A stretch of 54,101 nucleotides of DNA, taken from positions 1 to 54,101 of the forward strand of contig NZ_AXAI01000033.1 in the NCBI RefSeq assembly GCF_000472425.1, given 5' to 3'. The notes below the pieces were generated by a model. It was not told the DNA's origin. It searched no databases and worked only from the letters and a program-made list of their open reading frames with translations. This document shows positions 8,410 through 16,669 of this stretch, piece after piece. This DNA comes from Bradyrhizobium sp. Tv2a-2 (GTDB lineage Bacteria > Pseudomonadota > Alphaproteobacteria > Rhizobiales > Xanthobacteraceae). A program made the position numbers and the translations under genes. Position 1 is the stretch's first letter. Every line of letters starts with the position of its first letter.

Positions 8410-11363
8410 GTGGCGATCGGCGGTCGCTTCGGGAGACGCTCGCCGCGGCGCTCGGTCCGGCGGTTCGTTTCGATACCGCACACAAGGCCGTCTACGCGTC
8501 AGATGCCTCCAACTATCGGCAGGTGCCGATCGGTGTCGTGGTGCCGCGGTCGGTAGACGAATTCGTGAAGGGTGTTGCCATATGTCACGAAAACAAAGTG
8601 CCGTTGCTCGTCCGCGGCGCGGGCACGTCGATGAGTGGGCAGACCGTCAACGAGGCTGTGGTCTTCGATCTGTCGGCATCCTGCAATCGCATTCTCGAAA
8701 TCGATCCGAGGTCGAAGAGCGCGCTCGTGGAGCCCGGCGTCGTCTGCGACTCGCTACGTTCAGCCGCCGAGCGTTACGGCCTGACGTTTGCACCCGATCC
8801 TTCCACACACAGCCGCTGCACCGTCGGTGGAATGATTGGCAATAATTCCTGCGGCGCGCATTCGGTAATGGCAGGCAAGACGCTGGAGAACGTCCGCGCT
8901 CTCGAGGTCATGACCTATGACGGAGAACGGTTCTGGGTAGGGCCGACGACCGAGGACGAGATCGAAGCGATCATCCTTGCCGGAGGACGCAAGGGGCAGA
9001 TCTATAGCGATCTCAGGGAACTGCGGGATCGATACGCCCACCACATCAGGAAGCGCTTCCCGTCGATCAAACGGCGTGTGTCCGGCTTCAATCTCGATCA
9101 GCTTCTTCCGGAGAATGGGTTCAATCTGGCACGCGCGCTCGTCGGGACCGAAGGCACTTGCGCACTCGTCCTCAAGGCCTCCGTCGATCTCATCATCAGT
9201 CCGCCTCACCGGGTTCTGCTCGTCCTCGGCTTCGACGACATCTACGTCGCTGCGGACGCGGTCCCGGATTACGAGCGCTTCGGCCCGATCGCTATCGAAG
9301 GTCTCGACCGGATGATCATTCGGGGCCTGCAGGCGCGCAACCTCGCCCAGGCTGAGATTGACCTTTTGCCATCCGGAGATGCCTGGGTCGTCCTCGAGTT
9401 CGGGGCGGACACGGAAGGCCAGGCTAAGGCGCAGGCGGAGAGGGCGGCCGCGTACTTCCGTGGCAGGCCGAAGGGTCCGCGACCGAGCACGAAAATCGTG
9501 ACGGATCGGGCCATGCAGCAACGCATCTGGTCGATACGGGAGAACGGGGCTTCAGCCACGCAGTTATCGATCGATCCAAATGTCCCGGATCCGCAGGTCG
9601 GTTGGGAGGACGCCGCCGTCGATCCGCACCGGTTGGGCGACTATCTTCGCGCCTTCGATGCGCTTGTGACCCGGTACGGATACCGCACGTCCCTGTTCGG
9701 CCATTTCGGCGACGGCTGCGTTCACGCGCGGATCACGTTCGATCTTCGCTCAAATCAAGGGGTCGGGAAGTATCGGAGATTCGTCCGCGAGGCCTCGGAA
9801 CTCGTCGTTGCGTTCGGCGGGTCCCTGTCAGGCGAGCACGGCGACGGGCAAGCGAAGGGCGAATTCCTTCCGATCATGTTCGGCGATGAACTGGTCGACG
9901 CCATGCGCCAGTTCAAGCGGATATGGAATCCTGACGGCCTCCTGAATCCCGGCAAGGTCGTCGATCCATACCGGGTTGACGAGAATCTGCGCGCCGGTCC
10001 GGACTATAAAGTTGTCCCGGTCGCGACGCATATGACGTTCCGAAGCCAGGAAGGCGCCGGCTTCCAGCGTGCGGTCGAGCGCTGCGTAGGCATGGGGAAG
10101 TGCCGGGCGGCGAAGGGGGGGACCATGTGCCCGAGCTTCCGGGCCACCGGCGAAGAGCGATACTCAACGCGCGGTCGCGCCAGGCTGCTGTGGGAAATGC
10201 TGCAGGGTAACGTCGTCGCAGACGGCTGGAAGAGCAACGCGGTCAAGGAGGCGCTGGACACCTGCCTCAGTTGCAAGGGCTGCCGCAGCGACTGCCCGAC
10301 GCACACCGACATGGCGTCGTACAAAGCGGAGTTCCTGTCCCACTACTACAAGCATAGATCGCGGCCGCGTCAGGCATGGTTCATGGGCCGCATCGGCGAT
10401 TGGGCATCGCTCGCGGCAAGGATGCCGCGTCTCGTAAACTTCATGACGACGGCGCCGCTATTTTCGTCCGTCTCGAAATGGCTGGCCGGCGTCGCGCCCG
10501 AACGACATCTTCCGAAATTCGCCAAGACCGGCTTTCGCCACTCGTTCGTGGCGAATCCATCGGCCGGGGGCCGCGGAAAAGCGCCGGTCATCCTGTGGCT
10601 CGACACGTTCTGCGACAACTTCCAGCCGGAAGTGGCTGAAGCCGCCGTCGCGGTTCTTCGGGACGCCGGCTTCGAGCCGATCCTTCCGAAGCGCCGGCTT
10701 TGCTGCGGGCGTCCGTTATACGATTTCGGGTATCTGGAGCTCGCGAAGGCCAGGCTGCGAGAGGTCGTCGACGTCCTCGCCCCGATGCTGAAATTGGACG
10801 GGGAGGGTCCTGTCGGCATCGTGGGGCTGGAGCCAGGCTGCTTATCGGTGTTCAAGGATGAGCTGAATAAGCTCTTTCCGGACGATCCCCTAGCCCAGCG
10901 GATATCGCGCAGCGTCCTTCTCTTGGGGGACTTTCTCCTTGCGCACAACTACGATCCGCCGTCGCTGGACGTCGATGTGCTCGTTCACACGCATTGCCAC
11001 CAGAAATCGCTGTTCGGCAATCGAGGCGACGCCGCGATGCTCGAAAGAGCCGGTGCGCGTACGATTTGGCTCGACAGCGGCTGCTGCGGAATGGCCGGCT
11101 CCTTCGGGTTCAATCCAAACCATGTCGAGCTCTCGCGTGACGTCGCCGAATTGGTTCTCGCGCCCGAGGTTCGCAAGCAGCCCGCCGGGACGGTGATCCT
11201 CACGAACGGCTTCAGCTGTCGAGAACAGGTCAAGCACGTCACCGGGCGAACAGCCATGCACTTGGCTCAGGTTCTGGCCTTGGGGCTTCCGCGGAGAGAT
11301 GCGGTCGCACGTCTGCGGCAAGGCAAGAGCGCCGAGCCGCGTAATATCGAAAATGTCGTCTGA
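8406..11363 (+). CDS. FAD-linked and Fe-S oxidoreductase, GlcD/GlcF-like fusion
   Basis: 985-residue fusion protein. The N-terminal half is a VAO-type flavoprotein: FAD_binding_4 at about residues 38-240, with LLVRGAGTSMSGQ and GGMIGNNSCGAHSV contacting FAD, then an FAD-oxidase_C domain to about 530. The C-terminal half has two ferredoxin-like cysteine groups, CVGMGKCRAAKGGTMCP and CLSCKGCRSDCP, followed by two CCG (heterodisulphide-reductase-like) modules at CCGRPLYDFGY and SGCCGMAGSFGF. This corresponds to glycolate oxidase GlcD plus GlcF in one chain and suggests oxidation of a 2-hydroxy acid with electrons passed to the quinone pool. It sits between the dehalogenase and the aldolase, so its substrate is probably a hydroxy acid formed in the pathway. 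Confidence 0.88.
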   Translation: MSGDRRSLRETLAAALGPAVRFDTAHKAVYASDASNYRQVPIGVVVPRSVDEFVKGVAICHENKVPLLVRGAGTSMSGQTVNEAVVFDLSASCNRILEIDPRSKSALVEPGVVCDSLRSAAERYGLTFAPDPSTHSRCTVGGMIGNNSCGAHSVMAGKTLENVRALEVMTYDGERFWVGPTTEDEIEAIILAGGRKGQIYSDLRELRDRYAHHIRKRFPSIKRRVSGFNLDQLLPENGFNLARALVGTEGTCALVLKASVDLIISPPHRVLLVLGFDDIYVAADAVPDYERFGPIAIEGLDRMIIRGLQARNLAQAEIDLLPSGDAWVVLEFGADTEGQAKAQAERAAAYFRGRPKGPRPSTKIVTDRAMQQRIWSIRENGASATQLSIDPNVPDPQVGWEDAAVDPHRLGDYLRAFDALVTRYGYRTSLFGHFGDGCVHARITFDLRSNQGVGKYRRFVREASELVVAFGGSLSGEHGDGQAKGEFLPIMFGDELVDAMRQFKRIWNPDGLLNPGKVVDPYRVDENLRAGPDYKVVPVATHMTFRSQEGAGFQRAVERCVGMGKCRAAKGGTMCPSFRATGEERYSTRGRARLLWEMLQGNVVADGWKSNAVKEALDTCLSCKGCRSDCPTHTDMASYKAEFLSHYYKHRSRPRQAWFMGRIGDWASLAARMPRLVNFMTTAPLFSSVSKWLAGVAPERHLPKFAKTGFRHSFVANPSAGGRGKAPVILWLDTFCDNFQPEVAEAAVAVLRDAGFEPILPKRRLCCGRPLYDFGYLELAKARLREVVDVLAPMLKLDGEGPVGIVGLEPGCLSVFKDELNKLFPDDPLAQRISRSVLLLGDFLLAHNYDPPSLDVDVLVHTHCHQKSLFGNRGDAAMLERAGARTIWLDSGCCGMAGSFGFNPNHVELSRDVAELVLAPEVRKQPAGTVILTNGFSCREQVKHVTGRTAMHLAQVLALGLPRRDAVARLRQGKSAEPRNIENVV

Positions 11364-11369
11364 ACGAAG

Positions 11370-12320
11370 ATGAAAGAGGAATACGTGTCGAGGCGATGGA
11401 ACAGGATAAGTGGCGCTCTGGCGCCTGTGCTCACTCCGTTCGATGGGAATCGAGAGCCTGACTTTCCGGCGTTTCTCGCTCATTGCCGATGGCTTCTCGA
11501 CAACGGCGCCGGGTTGGCGATCTTTGGCACCAACTCGGAGGCTGCTTCGCTCAGCGTCGACGAGCGGATCCGTCTGACCGATCAGCTGCTGGACGCCGGG
11601 ATTCCCGCCGACAAGCTAATGCCCGGGACGGGCGCCTGCTCCGTCAAGGACGCGGTCCGTCTCACGAGGCACGCGGTGCAAAATGGCGCTGCAGGGGTCC
11701 TTATGCTGCCGCCCTTCTACTTCAAGAACGTCTCCGAGGAGGGTGTCTTCTCGTACTTCGCCCAATCGATCGACGACATCGCAGAGCCTAACCTTGCGAT
11801 CTATTTGTACCACATTCCGCAGCTGACCCAGGTGCCGATCACGCTGGCGCTGATCGAGCGGCTTCTCAAGCGGTATCCGCGCGTGATAGCGGGGGCGAAA
11901 GACTCCTCCGGAGACTGGGCCAATTCGAAGGCGATGATCGAGAATTTTGCCGCGGATGGGTTCGATGTCTTTCCCGCGAGCGAAGTCTTCCTGTCGGAGG
12001 CGATGTCGATCGGGGGCGCCGGCTGCATCAGCGCTACGGTGAACGTCAACCCGGCCGCAATCAGCGGCCTCTTCCGCGCACTCAGCCATGGTCGGCCGAG
12101 CCACGAAACGCAGCCGCTGCAGGCTCAGGTTGATGAAGTACGGCGGACCTTCCAATCATTCGAACTGATCCCGGCAATGAAAAGCGCCTTGGCGCATTTC
12201 AGTGGCCGTCAAGCCTGGAAGATCGTGCGGCCGCCACTTGTGCCGCTGAGCCAGTCGGCCCAAGCCGACCTTCTGAAGCGACTAGCCTCGCTGAAATTCG
12301 AGGTGCCTGTCGAAGAATAA
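11370..12320 (+). CDS. DapA-family (class I) aldolase or hydro-lyase
   Basis: 316-residue member of the dihydrodipicolinate synthase / N-acetylneuraminate lyase superfamily, a TIM barrel using a Schiff-base lysine. Seen: the pyruvate-carboxylate loop GTNSEAASL near residue 53, the catalytic tyrosine Tyr147 in YLYHIP and the Schiff-base lysine Lys177 in IAGAKDSSGDW. Spacing and length are normal. It begins six bases after the FAD/Fe-S gene and is followed by a transporter, so a catabolic role is far more likely than lysine biosynthesis, for example cleavage of a 4-hydroxy-2-oxo acid to pyruvate. The exact substrate cannot be read from sequence. Confidence 0.87.
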   Translation: MKEEYVSRRWNRISGALAPVLTPFDGNREPDFPAFLAHCRWLLDNGAGLAIFGTNSEAASLSVDERIRLTDQLLDAGIPADKLMPGTGACSVKDAVRLTRHAVQNGAAGVLMLPPFYFKNVSEEGVFSYFAQSIDDIAEPNLAIYLYHIPQLTQVPITLALIERLLKRYPRVIAGAKDSSGDWANSKAMIENFAADGFDVFPASEVFLSEAMSIGGAGCISATVNVNPAAISGLFRALSHGRPSHETQPLQAQVDEVRRTFQSFELIPAMKSALAHFSGRQAWKIVRPPLVPLSQSAQADLLKRLASLKFEVPVEE

Positions 12321-12353
12321 GAACAGGAAGCATAAAAATCTGGAGGAAACGAA

Positions 12354-13595
12354 ATGATGATTACGGACGACGCCATATCTCCGTCGATGATGGAATCCGA
12401 CGTGAGACCATCCAGTATGCGCAAGGCGGTTGGCCTGGTTCTACTGCTGGGCGTTTCATACATGTTCAACGCGATGGATCGGCAGGTCTTTCCGGCGTTG
12501 CTGGGAAGCATTCGCACGGACTACGGTCTCACGCTTCCGGAAGCGGGATTTGTGAGCACCGTCTTCACCGTCAACGTGGCGATCTTCGCGGCGCTCAGTG
12601 GCTGGTTCATGGCCAAGTTCGGACGCCGATACGTTCTGCTGGGAGGTCTCGTCTGCTATTCGCTGTTTACTCTGCTGACGCCGTTCGCCACCGGTTTCGT
12701 GAGCTTGACCGTCTTGCGTGCCCTTACCGGGGTCGGCGAAGCGCTTCAAGTAGGCGCCGTCTTCGCTTGCATGGGTGCCTACTTCGGCGCGCGGCGTGGC
12801 GCCGCCATGGGCGCGATGCAGACATTCTTCGGTTTGGGCGCTTTCCTGGGACCGGTTCTCGGCACACGGCTCGAAAGCTGGACAAATTCCTGGTCAGCCT
12901 CGTTCTACGTGTACGGGATGGTGGGCATTTTCGTAGCCGTCGTCGCCGCGATCGTCATTCCCCTCGAATTCACCGACGCTGGCCAGAAGCCGTCGGCTGT
13001 CAGGGAAATTAACGAGGCGACCGGGTCAATCTGGACGCGCAATTTGATACTGAGCTCGGTATCATTCGGGCTCGTTGGCTTCTCGTTCTTTTCGTACTCG
13101 GCGCTCTATGCGACCTACGCCCACACCGCCCTTGGCTTCTCGGTCGTCGATGCCGGCGCCGCGCTTGGGATGTATGGCATCGGAGCAATGCTCGGTGTCG
13201 TCGGCGGCTGGCTAGGCGACAAGATGAGCAATAGGAGCATCGTTGGCGGATTGCTACTGATGGCGAGCGCCGGCTATGTCCTGTTCGACGGCATCCCGCA
13301 GTTCAGGCTTCACCTTCTTTTGTCGTTGATCTTCGGTCTGACAATGAGTGGCTTCCTGTTCACGCGGTTTATGTCGGTTGTGCAGCGGAGCGTGGATCCG
13401 AGCCAGATCGGATACGCGGGAGCCGTAGCTCTGGCCGCATTCTACATTCCGGGACCGTTCGCCGGCTGGCTCTTCGGCAAACTCGTGGAAAGCGCCGGAT
13501 GGTCGACCTCTTCGCTTCTGGTGGTGGTGGGACCGCCTCTGCTTGGGGTCATCCTGATGAGCCTGTACGATTTCTCCAAGATGCGGAAAGACTGA
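12354..13595 (+). CDS. Major facilitator superfamily transporter
   Basis: 413-residue polytopic protein with about 12 hydrophobic segments. The loop after helix 2 contains GWFMAKFGRRYVLLGG, the MFS motif A, and a shorter repeat is near GGWLGDKMSNRS in the C-terminal half. TMs 1-6 and 7-12 are separated by a hydrophilic loop near residue 210. A GGAGG ribosome site precedes two consecutive ATG codons; the first is used here. Its place inside the catabolic operon suggests uptake of the operon's substrate, probably an organic anion, by proton symport. The substrate is not determinable by eye. Confidence 0.9.
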   Translation: MMITDDAISPSMMESDVRPSSMRKAVGLVLLLGVSYMFNAMDRQVFPALLGSIRTDYGLTLPEAGFVSTVFTVNVAIFAALSGWFMAKFGRRYVLLGGLVCYSLFTLLTPFATGFVSLTVLRALTGVGEALQVGAVFACMGAYFGARRGAAMGAMQTFFGLGAFLGPVLGTRLESWTNSWSASFYVYGMVGIFVAVVAAIVIPLEFTDAGQKPSAVREINEATGSIWTRNLILSSVSFGLVGFSFFSYSALYATYAHTALGFSVVDAGAALGMYGIGAMLGVVGGWLGDKMSNRSIVGGLLLMASAGYVLFDGIPQFRLHLLLSLIFGLTMSGFLFTRFMSVVQRSVDPSQIGYAGAVALAAFYIPGPFAGWLFGKLVESAGWSTSSLLVVVGPPLLGVILMSLYDFSKMRKD

Positions 13596-13608
13596 GAGGA
13601 GCTTTGCC

Positions 13609-14850
13609 ATGACGAGGACAAATGATTCTTTATCTCCGCGCCGCGCGATCGTGATCGGCGGCTCCATGTCGGGTCTTTTCGCGGCATCGCTCCTGCGCAA
13701 GGCCGGCTGGCAGACCGACGTCTACGAGCGTAGCGACGTCGAGCTCAGGGGGCGCGGCGCAGGGATCGTGACCCATCCCGATCTTATACAGTCGCTCGAG
13801 CGGAGCGGAGCGGAGCTCGACGACCTCGGCGTTACCGTTCATGAGCGCGTCGCCCTCGATTCCGACGGCAATGTGATCGAACGGTTGCCCTACGAGCAGA
13901 TCGTTACCTCGTGGGACCGGCTGCATCAGATCATGCGGGCCACGATCCCGCGGGGCACGCATCATCTCGGCTACAGCCTGAAAGCCATCGAGCAGGACCC
14001 CGAATCGGTGACGGCGATATTCGAGAATGGCGAACGCGTGACCGGCGACCTTCTCGTCGGCGCCGACGGCTTCCGTTCGGTCGTGCGCAATATGTTCGCT
14101 CCGGAGATTCAGCCGATCTATGCGGGCTATGTGGTCTGGCGCGGTCTCGCCGACGAGGGATTGATTTCAAGGGAAGCGCACGAGGCGGTTTTCGAGAAGT
14201 TTGCGTTCTTTCTCCCACCCCAGAATAAGAACATAGGCTATCCGATCGCAGGACCGAACAACGACCTCCGTCCTGGTCATCGGCGGTGGAATTGGGTCTG
14301 GTATCGGGCCGTGGCCCGAGCCGAATTGGACGACATGCTGGTGGACGAGCAGGGCGTGCATCATGCCGTCTCCATCCCGCCGCCGAAGGTCCGTAGCGAT
14401 GTCATCGCGCGTCTCAGGAAAGACGCCCGAGATTTCCTACCGCCGCCGATGTTGGAAATCCTCTCGCGCGTCAGCAAACCGTTCTTCACGCCCATTTACG
14501 ACCTTCTCGTCGATCGCATGGCCTACGGCCGCGTCGTGCTGATCGGTGACGCTGCGGCGGTAGCGCGGCCGCACGTCGGCATGGGCATCGCCAAGGCGGG
14601 CACCGATGCTGAAGTCCTCGCGGACTCGATCGCGAGCGCACCGGACCTTCTCGCGGGCCTCGCGCGGTTTGAGCGCGAGCGCCTGCCGATCGCCGGCAAG
14701 GCCGTCGCGCAGGGGAGGTGTCTGGGAGAGTATATGCTGGATCACGCCTCGCCAGGAACCCGGGCCGATGATGCGCATTGGCGCGAATTCCACAGCATCC
14801 CCGGCATCCTCAAGCATACGGCGTCGTCCGCATTTTTGCGTTCAGCCTAG
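13609..14850 (+). CDS. FAD-dependent monooxygenase, dihydroxypyridine-hydroxylase-like
   Basis: 413-residue flavoprotein of the group A (PHBH-fold) aromatic hydroxylases. The dinucleotide-binding motif IVIGGSMSGLFAASLLRKAG opens the protein and is followed by DVYER; RGRGAGIVTHPDL matches the second FAD contact region; GDAAAVARPHVGMG near residue 312 is the GD motif. The pattern, including VVWRGLADEG and AYPI-like GYPIAG, resembles 2,6-dihydroxypyridine 3-hydroxylase more than salicylate hydroxylases, based on recalled sequence. It likely uses NAD(P)H and O2 to hydroxylate a small ring compound. It is the fifth gene of the operon, 13 bases after the transporter. Confidence 0.87.
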   Translation: MTRTNDSLSPRRAIVIGGSMSGLFAASLLRKAGWQTDVYERSDVELRGRGAGIVTHPDLIQSLERSGAELDDLGVTVHERVALDSDGNVIERLPYEQIVTSWDRLHQIMRATIPRGTHHLGYSLKAIEQDPESVTAIFENGERVTGDLLVGADGFRSVVRNMFAPEIQPIYAGYVVWRGLADEGLISREAHEAVFEKFAFFLPPQNKNIGYPIAGPNNDLRPGHRRWNWVWYRAVARAELDDMLVDEQGVHHAVSIPPPKVRSDVIARLRKDARDFLPPPMLEILSRVSKPFFTPIYDLLVDRMAYGRVVLIGDAAAVARPHVGMGIAKAGTDAEVLADSIASAPDLLAGLARFERERLPIAGKAVAQGRCLGEYMLDHASPGTRADDAHWREFHSIPGILKHTASSAFLRSA

Positions 14851-14864
14851 GAGCTTCGGTACTC

Positions 14865-16124
14865 ATGAGAACTCAAGATCTTCCGGTTCCCGAATTGGCG
14901 CATAACATCCGGCTCATCGGGCACAGCGATCTAAGCGGCCGTCCGGACGGCGTCCAGCTCATGGTGCACCGTGGCTTCGCGTATATCGGCCACATGTTCT
15001 CGAAGGGATTCAGCGTCGTAGATGTGAGGGATCCCGTGCGGCCAAGGGCGGTGCAGTATGTTGCTGCCGCTCCCAACACCTGGAACATTCATCTTCAGAC
15101 GCAGGACGATCTGCTCCTCGTCATCAATGCCAAGGATATGTTTGCCGCTCCCGAGTTTCAGGACGAGAAGGCGTATTACAAGGGGGAACTCGGGCGGAAG
15201 GTTGGTACTGCCGACGTGGGAAAGCGGGCGCGCGATTGGCGGGCAGGACTTTCCGTCTACGACATCTCGCGGGGTGAGGCGCCTCGGGAGATCGGGTTCA
15301 TGCCGATCGAAGGCGGCGGCATCCACAGGCTATGGTACACTGGTGGGCGCTGGGCCTATGCGTCAGCGCTAATCGACGGCTTTACCGATTATATCTTCAT
15401 AACGATTGATATGAACGATCCCACCCGGCCGAAGGAGGTGGGACGCTATTGGCTGCCCGGCATGAATGCCGCTGCGGGCGAGGCCGCCGTTACCGATCCC
15501 TCGCGAAGGCAGGGACTGCATCATCCAATTGTTCATCGCGACACGGCCTATCTCGCCTGGCGCGACGCCGGAATGGTGATCCTAGACGTAAAGGACCGCG
15601 CCGAGCCCAAGCTAATCGCTCACAGGAATTGGTCGCCGCCGTTTGGCGGCGGTACGCATAACTGCTTGCCTTTGCCCGACCGAGATCTGCTCGTCGTGCT
15701 CGATGAGGCCGTGCTCGATCACCAGGAGGATGGCGAGAAGCTGATATGGCTGTTCGACATCCGCGAGCCGTCCAACCCGGTAAGTATTTCGACCTTCAAG
15801 TCGCCTTCAGACATCGACTACAAGGCCAAGCCGGGACATTTCGGCCCGCATAATCTGCATGAAAATCGACCAGGCAGTTTCGTTAGTTCCGAGCTCATCT
15901 TCGCAACTTATCAGAATGCGGGGGTACGGGTCTTCGATATCCGCGACCGGTATGCGCCTCGCGAAGTCGGTGCGTTGGTCCCTCCCGCGCCGGCCGGATT
16001 GGTCGATACCCGTCCCGGTCGGCCGAAGGTCATACAATCGGCGGATGTCTTCGTTGATGCGTCGGGTGTGATTTATAGTACTGACTACAATGGCGGACTA
16101 TACGTGATGGAATTCCATCGATAA
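14865..16124 (+). CDS. LVIVD-repeat (beta-propeller-like) protein
   Basis: 419-residue protein built from repeats of the form 'G.A.V....G..V.DV.DP..P..V', for example VHRGFAYIGHMFSKGFSVVD, AGLSVYDISRGEAP, DAGMVILDVKDRAEPK and NAGVRVFDIRDRYAPREV. This is the LVIVD repeat expected to form a beta-propeller. Several conserved His, Asp and Asn residues (HNCLPLPDRD, FGPHNLHENRPG) could form a metal or substrate site. No signal peptide is seen. ATG 14865 is preferred over an upstream in-frame start because TAGGAG lies before it and the previous gene ends at 14850. It closes the operon; function unknown, possibly a hydrolase or isomerase of the same pathway. Confidence 0.8.
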   Translation: MRTQDLPVPELAHNIRLIGHSDLSGRPDGVQLMVHRGFAYIGHMFSKGFSVVDVRDPVRPRAVQYVAAAPNTWNIHLQTQDDLLLVINAKDMFAAPEFQDEKAYYKGELGRKVGTADVGKRARDWRAGLSVYDISRGEAPREIGFMPIEGGGIHRLWYTGGRWAYASALIDGFTDYIFITIDMNDPTRPKEVGRYWLPGMNAAAGEAAVTDPSRRQGLHHPIVHRDTAYLAWRDAGMVILDVKDRAEPKLIAHRNWSPPFGGGTHNCLPLPDRDLLVVLDEAVLDHQEDGEKLIWLFDIREPSNPVSISTFKSPSDIDYKAKPGHFGPHNLHENRPGSFVSSELIFATYQNAGVRVFDIRDRYAPREVGALVPPAPAGLVDTRPGRPKVIQSADVFVDASGVIYSTDYNGGLYVMEFHR

Positions 16125-16155
16125 GTCCGCAGGACGACCGGGCGCGTTTCCGTCG

Positions 16156-16596
16156 TCACCAGTTGAAGGTAGCTCCCTTGCCAATCTTGCAATCAAAAGC
16201 GGTATCCTGAAGAATCGCAAAAGTCGAAGCATTGAGAATGACCGTGCGGGCATCCATCTTTCCGTCTGTGTGCACACGGAAGGACAAGAACTCTGTAACC
16301 GGCGACTTGTCGGATCTCAGCGTAAAATGCGTTGTCGCAAAGGCGATGGTCTCGTCCGCTTGGATCATGTAGCCGTCGAAACGCATGCTCCCCTTGACGG
16401 GCGGACCCGAGTTGTTGGTGCCGTGGAGCTGACACCCGGAGAAGTCGATCAGCATATGAACATCCCTGCCATCACGCACTGCTCTATTTAGAGCGGTGTA
16501 GTCAGGGTTGCTTTCAACAGCGTCCGCATGGCGATTGTTCAAAAGGCTCGACACAATCGTAAGGATCGCGATGGTGGCATGTGCGTAGTTCGACAC
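16156..16596 (-). CDS. virK: VirK-family exported protein
   Basis: 146-residue small exported protein of the VirK family. After a signal-peptide-like segment (ATIAILTIVSSLLNNRHADA) the mature part reads YTALNRAVRDGRDVHMLIDF, then SGCQLHG, GSMRFDGYMIQADETIAFAT and HFTLRSDKSPVTEFLSFRV, the order I know from VirK proteins: a small beta-rich domain with a disulphide-forming cysteine pair (in SGCQ and DCKIG). The start is taken at GTG 16596, preceded by CGGAG; the frame stays open to 16680, which would overlap the GMC gene. VirK was first seen as a virG-regulated gene of Agrobacterium; the biochemical role is unknown. It lies convergent to the catabolic operon, 31 bases from its end. Confidence 0.75.
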   Translation of the reverse strand: MSNYAHATIAILTIVSSLLNNRHADAVESNPDYTALNRAVRDGRDVHMLIDFSGCQLHGTNNSGPPVKGSMRFDGYMIQADETIAFATTHFTLRSDKSPVTEFLSFRVHTDGKMDARTVILNASTFAILQDTAFDCKIGKGATFNW

Positions 16597-16669
16597 AACA
16601 TTGCTCCGATGATGGAAGATATTCGACTGCCGGCTGAGCTCATGGGGATAATAGGCACTTCTGAGCCCT

